64,000 nt of DNA from an alpha proteobacterium BAL199 (GCA_000171835.1 ABHC01000001.1:124001-188000); one strand, 5' to 3'. Counted from the stretch's first letter, positions 53,392 to 62,503 are shown. The notes: generated by a model from the letters alone, not told the origin. A program made the numbers and translations.

Positions 53392-54791
53392 AGGGCCTCC
53401 AGCCGGACCGGCGCCGGATCGTCCGAGGTTTCCGCCACCAGCCGGCGCAGCAGGTTGGCCGCCGCCGCCAGCCGGTAGGACGCGGTGGCGCGCTGGTCGT
53501 CCAGCGGCGCGAAGTCGCGGGCGACGGCGGCGTCGATGCCGGCCAGCGACGCGGAGGTCCAGAGTTGGCCGGTCAGGGCGGCTTCGACGGCGGCGGCGCG
53601 GGCGGTGGTCGCCGCCATGCCGCCGTAGAACGCCCGCAGATCGCTCAGCGTGCCGGCCTTCGTCGTCACCCGGAACGCCGCGACCACGGCGGAGATGTCC
53701 TGGTCGAACCGCTTCGACAGCTTATAGGCGACGAACCGCTGTCCGGCGCGCAGGGGCGGGATGCGGATCGCCTCGATCACCTCGCCCGGCCGCAGCGCGG
53801 TCTGGCGGTAGCCGGTGATGAACCGGTCGGCCGGGATGCGGCGCTGCCCGGTGGCGGAGCGCAGCACGATCTCGGCGTCCAGCGCCATCAGGCACGGCGG
53901 GGTGTCGCCGATCGGCGAGGCGTTGGCGAGGTTGCCGGCCAGGGTGCCGAGGTTGCGGATCTGCCGCGACCCGATGCGCCGGACCAGGGCGGCGAACGAC
54001 GGGAAAGCGGCGTCGAGATGCGGCAGCGCCTCGGTGTAGGTGACGGCCCCGCCGAACTCGAGTGCATCGTCGGTCACGGTGATGCGCTTCAACTCGGGCA
54101 CCCGGGAGGTCGAGATCACCACGGTCGGCCGCTGCCGCTGCTTGGTGACGGCGAGGCCGAGATCGGTGCCGCCGCCGAGCAGCCAGGCGTCCGGGTACCG
54201 CTCGACCAGTGCCGTCAGGTCGGCGAGGGTCGAGGGCGCGAAGAAGCGGTGGCCGTCGTCGCCGAACGTCTCGGATGCCGGCGCGATCCCGGCGGTCGGA
54301 ACCGTCGTTGGAGCGATCCCGGCGATCCGGCGGCAGGCGTCGACGATCGGCCGGTAGCCGGTGCAGCGGCATAGGTTCCCGGCCAGCGCCTCGTGGATGC
54401 GGTCGTCCTCGGCCGGCTCGCCGCCGTGCTGGAACGCGAACATCGCCATGGCGAAACCGGGGGTGCAGAAGCCGCACTGGGTGGCGTCGGTCTCGACCAG
54501 CGCCTGCTGCACCTGGTGCAGGGTACCGTCGGCGGCGGCCAGCCCCTCGACGGTGACGACCGCCGTGCCGTCGACCTGCGGCAGCAGCATCAGACAGGAA
54601 TTCACCGCCTGCCAGCCGCCATCGGGGCGGGCGACCGCCACGGTGCAGGCCCCGCAATCGCCCTCCGCGCAGCCTTCCTTGGTGCCGGTCAGCCGACGGG
54701 TGCCGCGCAGGTAGTCGAGCAGCGTGGTGGTCGGCGGAACCCGCTCCTCGGCCACCGGGCGTCCGTTCAGGGTGAAGCGGACCGCTGCCAT
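53388..54791 (-). CDS. xdhA: Xanthine dehydrogenase, FeS/FAD small subunit
   Basis: A 467-residue subunit combining two [2Fe-2S] domains (C41, C46 and C49 in GCAEGDCGACTVAV; CGFCTPGF and CRCTGYRPI) with an FAD-binding domain (about 190-370; LLGGGTDLGLAV, GNLANASPIGDTPP) and a CO-dehydrogenase-flavoprotein-like C-terminus. It passes electrons from XdhB to NAD. The assembly factor XdhC is not in the window. Confidence 0.95.
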   Translation of the reverse strand: MAAVRFTLNGRPVAEERVPPTTTLLDYLRGTRRLTGTKEGCAEGDCGACTVAVARPDGGWQAVNSCLMLLPQVDGTAVVTVEGLAAADGTLHQVQQALVETDATQCGFCTPGFAMAMFAFQHGGEPAEDDRIHEALAGNLCRCTGYRPIVDACRRIAGIAPTTVPTAGIAPASETFGDDGHRFFAPSTLADLTALVERYPDAWLLGGGTDLGLAVTKQRQRPTVVISTSRVPELKRITVTDDALEFGGAVTYTEALPHLDAAFPSFAALVRRIGSRQIRNLGTLAGNLANASPIGDTPPCLMALDAEIVLRSATGQRRIPADRFITGYRQTALRPGEVIEAIRIPPLRAGQRFVAYKLSKRFDQDISAVVAAFRVTTKAGTLSDLRAFYGGMAATTARAAAVEAALTGQLWTSASLAGIDAAVARDFAPLDDQRATASYRLAAAANLLRRLVAETSDDPAPVRLEAL

Positions 54792-54798
54792 TGCGGTC

Positions 54799-55569
54799 TC
54801 ACGCGGCAGCGCTGGTGGACGAGCGGAACGCCCAGCGGGTCATCCGGCGCTCGACCAGGGCGAACAGCGCGTACATGGCGATGCCCTCGACCGCGAGCGC
54901 CATCAGCCCGGCGAACACCAGCGGCATCTGGAAGTTCGACCCGGCCTGGGCCATCAGGAAGCCGATGCCGGCGTTGGCGGCGATCGTCTCGGACACCACC
55001 GAGCCGACGAACGCCAGGGTGATCGCCACCTTCAGCGATCCGAACAGATAGGGCAGGGCCCGCGGGATGCCGACCTTCAGCATGATGTCCAGCTTACGCG
55101 CTCCCAGCGCGCGCAGCACGTCCTCCAGTTCAGGCTCCATGGTGGCGAGCCCGGTGGCGACGTTCACCACGATCGGGAAGAACGAGATCAGGAACGCGGT
55201 GAGGATCGCCGGCACCTCGCCGATGCCGAACCAGATCACCAGGATCGGCACCACCGCGACCTTGGGAATGGTGTTGAAGCCGATCATCACCGGGTAGATG
55301 CCGCGGTAGATGGTGCGCGACCAGCCGACGATCAGGCCCAGCACGATGCCGAACGCCACCGCTAGCCCGAACCCGACCATGGTGGTCCACAGCGTCACCA
55401 GCGAATGCCGCAGCACCGGTCGCCAGTACTGGACCAGGGCCGCGAGCACCTCCGACGGCGCCGGAAGGATGAACGGGTCGACGTCCAGCAGCCGGCAGGT
55501 CGCCTCCCACACCGCGAACAGGCCGATGGTGAACCACAGCGGCACCAGGCGTTCCATCGAGCCGCTCAT
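54799..55569 (-). CDS. ABC transporter permease, NitT/TauT type
   Basis: A 256-residue permease with about six spans and the EAA-type loop (ALGARKLDIMLKVGIPRALPYLFG). LPAPSEVLAALVQYW near the start is typical of this family. The ATG at 55569 overlaps the ATPase stop by 4 bases; a longer frame inside the ATPase gene is not used. Together with the next two genes it forms an importer embedded in the purine operon, likely for a purine or pyrimidine-like compound. Confidence 0.9.
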   Translation of the reverse strand: MSGSMERLVPLWFTIGLFAVWEATCRLLDVDPFILPAPSEVLAALVQYWRPVLRHSLVTLWTTMVGFGLAVAFGIVLGLIVGWSRTIYRGIYPVMIGFNTIPKVAVVPILVIWFGIGEVPAILTAFLISFFPIVVNVATGLATMEPELEDVLRALGARKLDIMLKVGIPRALPYLFGSLKVAITLAFVGSVVSETIAANAGIGFLMAQAGSNFQMPLVFAGLMALAVEGIAMYALFALVERRMTRWAFRSSTSAAA

Positions 55570-56354
55570 GCCGCGCGCATCTCGGCGATCCGGCCGCGCA
55601 ACTCGTGGATCAGGTCGACGAACGCCGGCTCGAAGCACACTTCCAGGTCGCGGGGCCGCGGCAGCTCGACCTGCCGGGTGGTGACGATGCGGCCGGGCCG
55701 CGCGCTCATCACGTGGATGGTGTCGGCCAGGAACGCCGCCTCGCGCAGGTCGTGGGTGACCAGGACGACGGTGAAGCCGATCCGCTCCCACAGATCGCGC
55801 AGCACGCACCACAGCTCCTCGCGGGTGAACGCATCCAGCGCCGCGAACGGCTCGTCCAGCATCAGCAGTTCCGGCTCGTGGATCAGCGCCCGGCACAGCG
55901 AGGCGCGCTGCTGCATGCCGCCGGACAGCTCCCACGGAAATCGGTCGCCGAAGCCGGCCAGACCGACGGTCGCCAGCAGCGCTTCGGCGCGCTCCTTGTA
56001 CTGCTTCTTCTCGGCCCGGAACCGGCGGCGGTACGGCTCGACGATCTCCAGCGGCAGCAGCACGTTGTCGGTCACCGTGCGCCACGGCAGCAGGTTCGGG
56101 TTCTGGAACGCCATGCCGGCGATCTTCACCGGGCCGTCGACGGCGGCACCGTCCAGCGACACCCGGCCCTCGGTCGGCCGGACCAGTCCGGTGACCAGCC
56201 TCATCAGCGTGGACTTGCCGCAGCCCGACGGGCCGACCACGGCGGTGAACTCGCCGCGACCGACCGCCAGGCTGGTGCCGCGCAACGCCGTCACGTCGCC
56301 GGACGCACCCCGGTAAGTCAGGGTGACGCCGTCGATGTCGACGAAGGCGGTCAT
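55566..56354 (-). CDS. ABC transporter ATP-binding protein, NitT/TauT type
   Basis: A 262-residue ATPase: Walker A GPSGCGKSTLM, Q-loop in MAFQNPNLLPWRTV, signature LSGGMQQRASL, Walker B LLMLDEPFAALD and switch histidine in VLVTHDLREAAF. It energises the permease at 54799-55569. It starts 37 bases after the binding-protein gene. Confidence 0.93.
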   Translation of the reverse strand: MTAFVDIDGVTLTYRGASGDVTALRGTSLAVGRGEFTAVVGPSGCGKSTLMRLVTGLVRPTEGRVSLDGAAVDGPVKIAGMAFQNPNLLPWRTVTDNVLLPLEIVEPYRRRFRAEKKQYKERAEALLATVGLAGFGDRFPWELSGGMQQRASLCRALIHEPELLMLDEPFAALDAFTREELWCVLRDLWERIGFTVVLVTHDLREAAFLADTIHVMSARPGRIVTTRQVELPRPRDLEVCFEPAFVDLIHELRGRIAEMRAA

Positions 56355-56391
56355 GCGGCGGCCCGTGAAGGACCGCGATCGGGTAGGCTTC

Positions 56392-57411
56392 TCACTTCGC
56401 CAGCATGCGGTCGGCGGCCAGGGGCAGGTATTCCGACGTGAACACGTCGTCGGCCGTCGGCCGTGCCTTGAAGTCGTAGGTCACCGCGATCTGATCGATC
56501 GAGGCGGCGAGGCGGGCCGCGTCGACGCCGCCGAAGCCGTTGGCCTTGACCCAGGGTGTGGCGATGTTGTCGCGGATCGCCATCTTCAGCCGCGCCAGCT
56601 CGATCGCCCGGTCGGCGGTCTCGTTGCGCTTCATGACCGAGTCGATGGCGGAATCCGGATCCTTCACGGTGTCCTGCACCCCCTTGATGGTGGCGCGCAC
56701 GAAGGCGGCCACGATCTGCGGGTTGGCGGCGGCGAAGTCCGGGTTGACCATGACCGCGTTGCCGTACAGCACCAGCCCGTAGTCGGCCATCAGCATGACC
56801 GTGATGTCCTCGGGCTTCACGCCCTTGAGCTGAAGGTTGAAGTAGGACGAGAACGAGAATCCGGTGATCGCGTCGACGTCGCCGTTGGCCAGCATCGGCT
56901 CGCGCACCGGAAACCCGACGTTGTTGATCGTCACCTTGGACGCGTCGATGCCGTTCTCCTTCACGAACGCCTTCCACTGAGCGTAGGCGCCGTCCGGGGC
57001 CGGGGCGCCGAGGATGCGGCCTTCCAGATCCTTCGGCTTGGTGATCCCGGTCTTGGCGATGGTGACGATCGCGAACGGCGGCCGGTCATAGACCATCAAC
57101 ACCGCCTTGACGGCCTTGTCGGGGTTCTGGTCGCGGAACTTGACCAGCGAGTTGATGTCGAAGAACCCCATGGGGTAGGTGCCGGCGGCGACCCGACCGA
57201 TTCCGGCGACCGAGCCGGGGCCGGTGTCGACCGTGACGTCCAGTCCTTCGGCCTTGTAGTAGCCCTTGTCGATCGCAACGAAATACGGCGCCGACGGTCC
57301 CTCGAACTTCCAGTCGAGCGCAAACTTCAGCGCCGTCTCTGCGAACGCCCCGGTGGCCGCTGTGCATGTCATTACCGCGGCCAGCGCCGCCCCGATCCGA
57401 TGGAACCGCAT
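56392..57411 (-). CDS. ABC transporter substrate-binding protein, NMT1/THI5-like
   Basis: A 339-residue periplasmic protein. It has a signal peptide (about 1-24, MRFHRIGAALAAVMTCTAATG, read in parts), then the family opening LKFALDWKFEGPSAPYFVAIDKGYYKAEGLDV. NMT1-type proteins bind pyrimidine- or thiamine-precursor-like ligands; in this operon a purine-type ligand is more likely. The ATG at 57411 has GGAGG upstream, and the longer frame to 57570 is rejected. Confidence 0.9.
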   Translation of the reverse strand: MRFHRIGAALAAVMTCTAATGAFAETALKFALDWKFEGPSAPYFVAIDKGYYKAEGLDVTVDTGPGSVAGIGRVAAGTYPMGFFDINSLVKFRDQNPDKAVKAVLMVYDRPPFAIVTIAKTGITKPKDLEGRILGAPAPDGAYAQWKAFVKENGIDASKVTINNVGFPVREPMLANGDVDAITGFSFSSYFNLQLKGVKPEDITVMLMADYGLVLYGNAVMVNPDFAAANPQIVAAFVRATIKGVQDTVKDPDSAIDSVMKRNETADRAIELARLKMAIRDNIATPWVKANGFGGVDAARLAASIDQIAVTYDFKARPTADDVFTSEYLPLAADRMLAK

Positions 57412-57609
57412 TTCCCCGAGCCCTCCTGTCCGCTGTTCACTGTGCGCCGGTCGTCCGGCGTCAGATTGTCCGCAATCGCCGTGCCAGCGATTCCATGGCG
57501 CTGCGCCGCCCTGCATCCTGGCGGTGCCGCTCAAAGCGTAGGCAAACACGCGTCGGCACTGTTCAATCATACGTCAGAGACCGCGTCGGCGCGCAACCAT
57601 CCGCCAAGG

Positions 57610-58509
57610 TCAACTCCCCCGATACGTCGAATAGCTCCACGGTGTCGCCAGCAGCGGCACGTGGTAGTGGCCTTCCGGCTCGGCGATCGCGAAGCGCACC
57701 GGCACCACGTCCAGGAACGGTGGGTCGGCTAGCGGTACATGCAGTCCCGCGAAGTAGGCGCCAAGATGGAATCTCAACTCATAGCGCGCGGTCGGTAGCG
57801 GTCGGCCGGCGATCAGCGGTGCGTCGGTGCGGCCGTCGGCGTTGGTGACGGCGCGCACGACGAGGCGGATCGAATCGCCGCCGGTCAGTTCGAACAGCTC
57901 GATCGCCACCCCCTCCGCCGGACGGCCGCGATGGGTGTCCAGGATGTGGGTCGACAATCGGCCATGGACGGACAGGCGGTCGGCCGCCGTCACCCGCTGG
58001 TCGAGGCGCAGGGCGCCGATCCGCAGGACTTCCGCAAGCGCCGTGTCGAGTTCGGCCTGCGGCGTGTTCTCCAGCCGGCGCGCGAAGTTGGCCAGGATCG
58101 ACTCCTTGCCGTGCCGGCGCACACAGACGATGAACGGAAAGCCGAACTTGGCGTGATAGGCATCGTTCAGGCGGTGGAACTCGGCGTATTCGGCGTCCGA
58201 CAGCCGGTCGAGCCCGGCGCTTGCCTGCTCGGCGGTGGAGTCCGACGTCAGGTCGCCGGCGCGGGCCGCCTTGCCGGCCAGGTCCGGGTGGCCGCGCACC
58301 AGGGTGAGGCGCTGTTCCAGCGGCGCGTCGCGAACGATTCCGGTCAGGGTGGTGTACAGATCGGCCAGCGAGGCGAAGGGCCGGTGCCCGGCGGCAGCTT
58401 CTACAACCCATGGAGCGTGCTCGAACACGCCGTTCATCGCCACCGTAAAGCTGGTGTCGTCAACCCGGTTCAGAATATCGAGGGCGATCGGCTCGGGATC
58501 GGAGGTCAT
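57610..58509 (-). CDS. uraD: Fused OHCU decarboxylase / 5-hydroxyisourate hydrolase
   Basis: A 299-residue fusion covering the two steps after urate oxidation. Residues about 1-165 form the OHCU decarboxylase (VRGHPDLAGKAARAGDLT with the catalytic histidine, then GFPFIVCVRRHGKESIL). Residues about 185-299 are the transthyretin-like 5-hydroxyisourate hydrolase, with LSTHILDTHRGRPAEGVAI at its start and the C-terminal YRGS signature. Fusion secures a correct order: 5-hydroxyisourate to OHCU to S-allantoin. It starts 7 bases after puuD. Confidence 0.95.
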   Translation of the reverse strand: MTSDPEPIALDILNRVDDTSFTVAMNGVFEHAPWVVEAAAGHRPFASLADLYTTLTGIVRDAPLEQRLTLVRGHPDLAGKAARAGDLTSDSTAEQASAGLDRLSDAEYAEFHRLNDAYHAKFGFPFIVCVRRHGKESILANFARRLENTPQAELDTALAEVLRIGALRLDQRVTAADRLSVHGRLSTHILDTHRGRPAEGVAIELFELTGGDSIRLVVRAVTNADGRTDAPLIAGRPLPTARYELRFHLGAYFAGLHVPLADPPFLDVVPVRFAIAEPEGHYHVPLLATPWSYSTYRGS

Positions 58510-58516
58510 GCGCCGC

Positions 58517-59716
58517 TCATTCCCTGGTGGCGCCGGCGGCGAGCCAGGCGGCCAGCACCGCACGCTCCTCGACCGGCATGTCGGTGATGTTGCCGGGCGG
58601 CATGGCGCCGGAGCGGACCGCATAGAGTTCGATCTGCCGGGCGTGCTGGTGGATGCGTTCCGGCGTGTCGAGCTTCACGCCCTTCGGGGCAGCCGGAACG
58701 CCGAGCCAGACGGCCTCATCGGCGTGGCACATGCTGCATCGGGACAGCACGATCTCCTCGACCGCCGCGAACGTCGGGGCCGGGGCGTCTGCCGCACCGA
58801 CCACGGCATCGCGCGGACCGGCGGCACTCAGCCAGCCGATGGCGGCGAGACCGGCGGCTGCCACACCCCAGGTCCACCAAGGGCTGCCCTTACCGGCATG
58901 CCGACTGTTGAAGAAGTGCCGGATCACCGGGCCGAGTGCCAGGAGAATGGCGACGATGACCCAGTTGTACCGGGTGGCGAACAGCAGGGGGTAATGGTTG
59001 CTGATCATCAGCAGCACGACCGGCAGGGTCAGGTAGTTGTTGTGCACCGAGCGCTGCTTGGCCTGCCGGCCCAGCGCCGGGTCCGGCGACTGACCAGCGA
59101 ACAGCGCGGCGATGGTCTTCTTCTGGTTCGGGATAATCACCACGAACACGTTGGCGACCATCATGGTGCCGATCAGCGCGCCGATCTGCACAAAGGCAGC
59201 GCGGCCGCTGAACACTTCGGTGAAGCCCCAGGTCGCCGCCACCAGGAACAGGTAGCCCACGACCGACAGGGCGGTCTCGCTGCGGCCCAGCGGCGAGCGG
59301 CACAGCGCTTCGTACAGCAGCCAGGCACCAGCCAGGCTGCCGACGCTGAGCGCGATCGCCATCTGCGGTGTCAGATCCATCACCGTCCGGTCGATCAGGA
59401 ACAACTCGGCGCCGAGGTAGTAGACCAGCACCAGCAGGGCGAAGCCGCTGAGCCAAGTGGTGTAGGCCTCCCATTTGAACCAGGTCAGCTCGTCCGGCAC
59501 CCGGTCGGGGGCCACGAGGTACTTGACCATGTGGTAGAAGCCGCCGCCGTGGACCTGCCAGGCTTCGCCCTGGACTCCGGCGGGCAGGCCGCTGCGCTGC
59601 CGCAGGCTGAGGTCGAGTGCGATGAAGTAGAACGAGCTGCCGATCCAGGCGATGCCGGCGATCACATGCAGCCAGCGCACGATCATGCTCAGCCACTCGA
59701 CGAGCACCGCATCCAT
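58517..59716 (-). CDS. puuD: Membrane urate oxidase with cytochrome c domain
   Basis: A 399-residue PuuD-type enzyme. Eight or so membrane spans (about 10-300; RWLHVIAGIAWIGSSFYFIALD at the start, NNYLTLPVVLLMISNHYP) are followed by a C-terminal cytochrome c domain with the haem motif CSMCH and a late methionine in SGAMPPGNITDMP. It converts urate to 5-hydroxyisourate and passes electrons to the respiratory chain, so no peroxide is formed. It is first in the seven-gene minus-strand operon. The frame extends upstream, but the ATG at 59716 opens the family sequence. Confidence 0.93.
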   Translation of the reverse strand: MDAVLVEWLSMIVRWLHVIAGIAWIGSSFYFIALDLSLRQRSGLPAGVQGEAWQVHGGGFYHMVKYLVAPDRVPDELTWFKWEAYTTWLSGFALLVLVYYLGAELFLIDRTVMDLTPQMAIALSVGSLAGAWLLYEALCRSPLGRSETALSVVGYLFLVAATWGFTEVFSGRAAFVQIGALIGTMMVANVFVVIIPNQKKTIAALFAGQSPDPALGRQAKQRSVHNNYLTLPVVLLMISNHYPLLFATRYNWVIVAILLALGPVIRHFFNSRHAGKGSPWWTWGVAAAGLAAIGWLSAAGPRDAVVGAADAPAPTFAAVEEIVLSRCSMCHADEAVWLGVPAAPKGVKLDTPERIHQHARQIELYAVRSGAMPPGNITDMPVEERAVLAAWLAAGATRE

Positions 59717-59864
59717 GGCCGACCCGCCCCTGCCGTTGTGCCGCCGGTCAAGGTGACGGGCTGCGCATGGGGAGAAGGCTACACGGCTCGCCGAACCGCC
59801 TTCAAGCTTCGCGCGCGGCGCGACCCGCGCCATACTCCGTATTGCGGGCGGAAGGTGTCGTTTA

Positions 59865-60350
59865 ATGGAGTTGTCTTTGATGTCCGATGAGAAGCACTTG
59901 CGCCGGGCGATCGAGCTCAGCCAAGGCAACGCCGAAGCCGCCACGGGCGGACCGTTCGGTGCGGTGGTGGTGCGCGACGGCATGATTGTCGGCGAAGGCG
60001 CGAACCGGGTCATCACCGACTTCGACCCGACCGCGCACGCCGAGGTCGTTGCGATCCGTGCGGCCTGTCGGCAACTCGGCACCTACGACCTGTCCGGCGC
60101 GGTGATCTACACCAGCTGCGAGCCGTGCCCGATGTGCCTGGCAGCCATCCTGTGGGCGCGCATCGACCGCATGGTCTATGCCAACACCCGGGCCGATGCC
60201 GCCGCGATCGGCTTCGATGACGCGTGGTTCTACGAGCAGGTGGCGCTGCCGATTGACGGTCGCGCCTTGCCGGCGCAGCGCCTGCTCGGCGACGAGGCGC
60301 GGGCGGTGTTCCAGCTGTGGGCCCAGAACCCGGACAAGATCCCATATTGA
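59865..60350 (+). CDS. guaD: Guanine deaminase (cytidine-deaminase fold)
   Basis: A 161-residue enzyme. The zinc site is canonical: HAE in PTAHAEVVAIRAA and PCPMC in SCEPCPMCLAAILWA. The C-terminus with FQLWAQNPDKIPY resembles the Bacillus-type guanine deaminase. It makes xanthine from guanine, feeding xanthine dehydrogenase. It is divergent from puuD with 148 bases between starts, so one control region may serve both. GAAGG lies before the ATG at 59865. Confidence 0.88.
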   Translation: MELSLMSDEKHLRRAIELSQGNAEAATGGPFGAVVVRDGMIVGEGANRVITDFDPTAHAEVVAIRAACRQLGTYDLSGAVIYTSCEPCPMCLAAILWARIDRMVYANTRADAAAIGFDDAWFYEQVALPIDGRALPAQRLLGDEARAVFQLWAQNPDKIPY

Positions 60351-60416
60351 GCCTGCCGGCCGACTGTCCGCGATTGCGGCTGCATTCCCCGAATGGATGA
60401 AGTAAGACCCGTTAAC

Positions 60417-61070
60417 ATGGGCTGGTCGAAGGACGGATCGGGTGGACGGCGGCGCGGCTACCACCATGGCAATCTGCGCGAGGCGTTGATCGAGGCGGCG
60501 CTGTCGCTGATCGCCGAGAAGGGGCCGTCGGGTTTCAGCTTCGCCGACGCGGCGCGCTCCGCCGGGGTCAGTTCGGCGGCACCCTATCGGCATTTTCGCG
60601 ATCGCGATGCGCTGCTCGCAGACGTGGCGCTCCGCGGATTCGAGTTGTTCGAACAACGTCTGGCCAAGGCCTGGAACGATGGCCGACCGGAACCGTTCAG
60701 CGCGTTCGAAAGCACCGGGCGCGCCTATCTAGCGTTCGCCCGCGAGGAGCCGTCGCACTATTCGGCGATGTTCGAGGCTGGGGTCGACCTCGACTCCGAC
60801 CCCGAACTGCGCAAGGCCGCCGACCGGGCGTTCGCCGTGCTGCGTCAGGCGGCCGACGCGCTGTGCGCCCTGGCGCCGGCCGGCGCCCGACCGCCGGCGC
60901 TGATGGTCAGCCTGCACTTGTGGTCGATGTCGCACGGCATCGCCTCCCTGTTCGGCCGCGGCGATGCCGGTCGGCGTAAGCTGCCGATGGCGCCGGAGGA
61001 ACTGCTGGAGGCCGGCGTGCTGGTGTATCTGCGTGGCCTTGGGCTCGACCGGGGTAGCACTGGACGATAG
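60417..61070 (+). CDS. TetR-family transcriptional regulator
   Basis: A protein of about 217 residues. The N-terminal helix-turn-helix has GYHHGNLREALIEAALSLI, then GFSFADAARSAGVSSAAPYRHF. The C-terminal ligand domain belongs to the WHG type (AYLAFAREEPSHYSAMFEAGV). The ATG at 60417 begins shortly before the family sequence; one at 60393 is possible. The inverted repeat at 61118-61144 just downstream is its likely site. Confidence 0.87.
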   Translation: MGWSKDGSGGRRRGYHHGNLREALIEAALSLIAEKGPSGFSFADAARSAGVSSAAPYRHFRDRDALLADVALRGFELFEQRLAKAWNDGRPEPFSAFESTGRAYLAFAREEPSHYSAMFEAGVDLDSDPELRKAADRAFAVLRQAADALCALAPAGARPPALMVSLHLWSMSHGIASLFGRGDAGRRKLPMAPEELLEAGVLVYLRGLGLDRGSTGR

Positions 61071-61117
61071 TGACGATTTTTTTGCCGCCTGCTCTTGATC
61101 AGCAAAGGCGGTTCGAC

Positions 61118-61144
61118 CATGTGAATGTTACTAACATTTACATG
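61118..61144. promoter_or_regulatory. TetR-type operator candidate before the DUF2852 gene
   Basis: A 27-base inverted repeat: 13-base arms (CATGTGAATGTTA and TAACATTTACATG) around one central base, with one mismatch. It lies 48 bases after the tetR stop and 8 bases before the DUF2852 start, reaching the ribosome site. A bound dimer would block that gene directly. Confidence 0.65.
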
Positions 61145-61152
61145 AGGTCGGC

Positions 61153-61521
61153 ATGGGCATCGTGGAGAAATTAGACGACATCGGAAAGCCGGCCTGGATC
61201 GGCCTGATGGTGTTCGGATTCATCGTGTTCTGGCCGTTCGGCCTGGCAATTCTCGGTTACCTGTTCTGGAGTGGACGCATGGGATGCTGGAAGCGTAGTC
61301 GCGGGCAGTGGTGGCAGAGCGAGAAGCGGTCATCCACAGGCAATGCGGCGTTCGATGAATACCGCAGCGACACGCTGCGACGGCTGGAAGACGAGCAGAA
61401 GGAGTTCGTGGACTTCCTTGAAAAGCTGCGGTTGGCCAAGGACAAGGCCGAGTTCGATCAGTTCATGGCCAATCGGGGTCGCCGCCCGGACGGTCCGGCC
61501 CCAGAGGCGAACGGCGCCTGA
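61153..61521 (+). CDS. DUF2852 domain small membrane protein
   Basis: A 122-residue protein. One long hydrophobic segment (about 14-40, WIGLMVFGFIVFWPFGLAIL) is followed by a basic stretch and a soluble helical tail with TGNAAFDEYRSDTLRRLEDEQKEFVDFLEKLR. This is the DUF2852 family of alphaproteobacteria, function unknown. A strong terminator follows. The operator candidate just before it suggests control by the adjacent TetR protein. Confidence 0.85.
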   Translation: MGIVEKLDDIGKPAWIGLMVFGFIVFWPFGLAILGYLFWSGRMGCWKRSRGQWWQSEKRSSTGNAAFDEYRSDTLRRLEDEQKEFVDFLEKLRLAKDKAEFDQFMANRGRRPDGPAPEANGA

Positions 61522-61561
61522 TACTGAAGTCACGCCGTTGGAAACGTACCTACAAATCTCG

Positions 61562-61587
61562 ACAACCCCGGTCTCGGCCGGGGTTGT
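61562..61587 (+). terminator. Rho-independent terminator after DUF2852
   Basis: ACAACCCCGG and CCGGGGTTGT form a perfect 10-base stem with loop TCTCGG, followed by TTCGTT. It ends the DUF2852 transcript and may also serve the convergent oxygenase gene. Confidence 0.8.
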
Positions 61588-61602
61588 TTCGTTCCTGGTC
61601 GG

Positions 61603-62403
61603 CTACGCGCCTGCCGGTGCCGTGATCTGATAGGGCCGGCTGTCGATGAAGTCGTCGGCCAGATCGACGAAAAAGTTTACGTAGCGTCGGATGTGGGGCG
61701 TCGGCCGGCGCGGCAGCACGCCGTGCACCGCGTCGACCGAGTTCACGAACATGATCAGCGTGTTCGGGGCGTACGCTATGCGGGAGACCGGCTCGACATC
61801 CTTCAGGTCGACGGAGACCCCGTGGAGGCGCCGGGCGCCGCGGTGTCGGTACAGCATGAGGTCGCCGCCGGCGTCGTCACCCGGTTCCGGAAAGTAGAGC
61901 AGGGCGCTGATCAGGCGGCGGGCCTTGTCGATGTGCGCGCCGCGCACCGAGGACGATGTCGTGACCGGGGTATTGAAGCCGAACTGCAGGCCAAGCCGCA
62001 CGGCGGGCGTTCGTGGGTTCTGGGAGGCTGTCGGGTCGTTGGCGCGCACTGTGGGCGCAGCTTCAAGAGGGATGCCCAACCGGGTCTCGAGATCGGGATG
62101 GGCGCGCCGGATGGCGGGGCCCATGACGCGCACAATTGACTGAAAGAATGCGGGTGACGTGTGATGCGACACAAACCATCGCCAGGCTTCGGTCAATCGG
62201 GCGGCAATCAACGGTTCAAATGGATCGATCAGGGCCAGGAAGTTCTGCGGAGTGTTCGCCGGCACGGTCGGTCTCGGCATTGCCTGAGACAACCCGCGAT
62301 ACAACTCCTCCGGCAGGCAGTCGACCCGCAGCAGATGGGCGAACGGGCTGTCGGACACATCAGACGGTGCCGCGCTGTCGAGGATCGAGTGTGTGCCGGT
62401 CAT
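61603..62403 (-). CDS. 2OG-Fe(II) oxygenase family protein
   Basis: A 266-residue protein. The iron site is suggested by H and D in GAHIDKARRLISALLYF and the distal histidine in NSVDAVHGVLPR. The arginine pair in HIRRYVNFFVDL is placed for 2-oxoglutarate. The middle part DDAGGDLMLYRHRG fits the double-stranded beta-helix. The substrate is unknown; the nearest relatives act in small-molecule or sugar-linked pathways. It is separated from the sensor kinase by about 100 bases. Confidence 0.78.
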   Translation of the reverse strand: MTGTHSILDSAAPSDVSDSPFAHLLRVDCLPEELYRGLSQAMPRPTVPANTPQNFLALIDPFEPLIAARLTEAWRWFVSHHTSPAFFQSIVRVMGPAIRRAHPDLETRLGIPLEAAPTVRANDPTASQNPRTPAVRLGLQFGFNTPVTTSSSVRGAHIDKARRLISALLYFPEPGDDAGGDLMLYRHRGARRLHGVSVDLKDVEPVSRIAYAPNTLIMFVNSVDAVHGVLPRRPTPHIRRYVNFFVDLADDFIDSRPYQITAPAGA

Positions 62404-62503
62404 GACCTGATGCCGGGAGCCTGTTGTGTTGCCATGAAGACAACCTACTGCAGCGACCGTTTCGCTGTCACTGTTTGCTCAGACCATTCAATACGGCGGT
62501 CGA

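Noticed and set aside
61077-61117. Terminator after tetR (T-run with nearby inverted repeat)
   Set aside because: The seven T bases come before the stem on the plus strand and would read as A on the minus strand, so the order is wrong for an intrinsic terminator in either direction.
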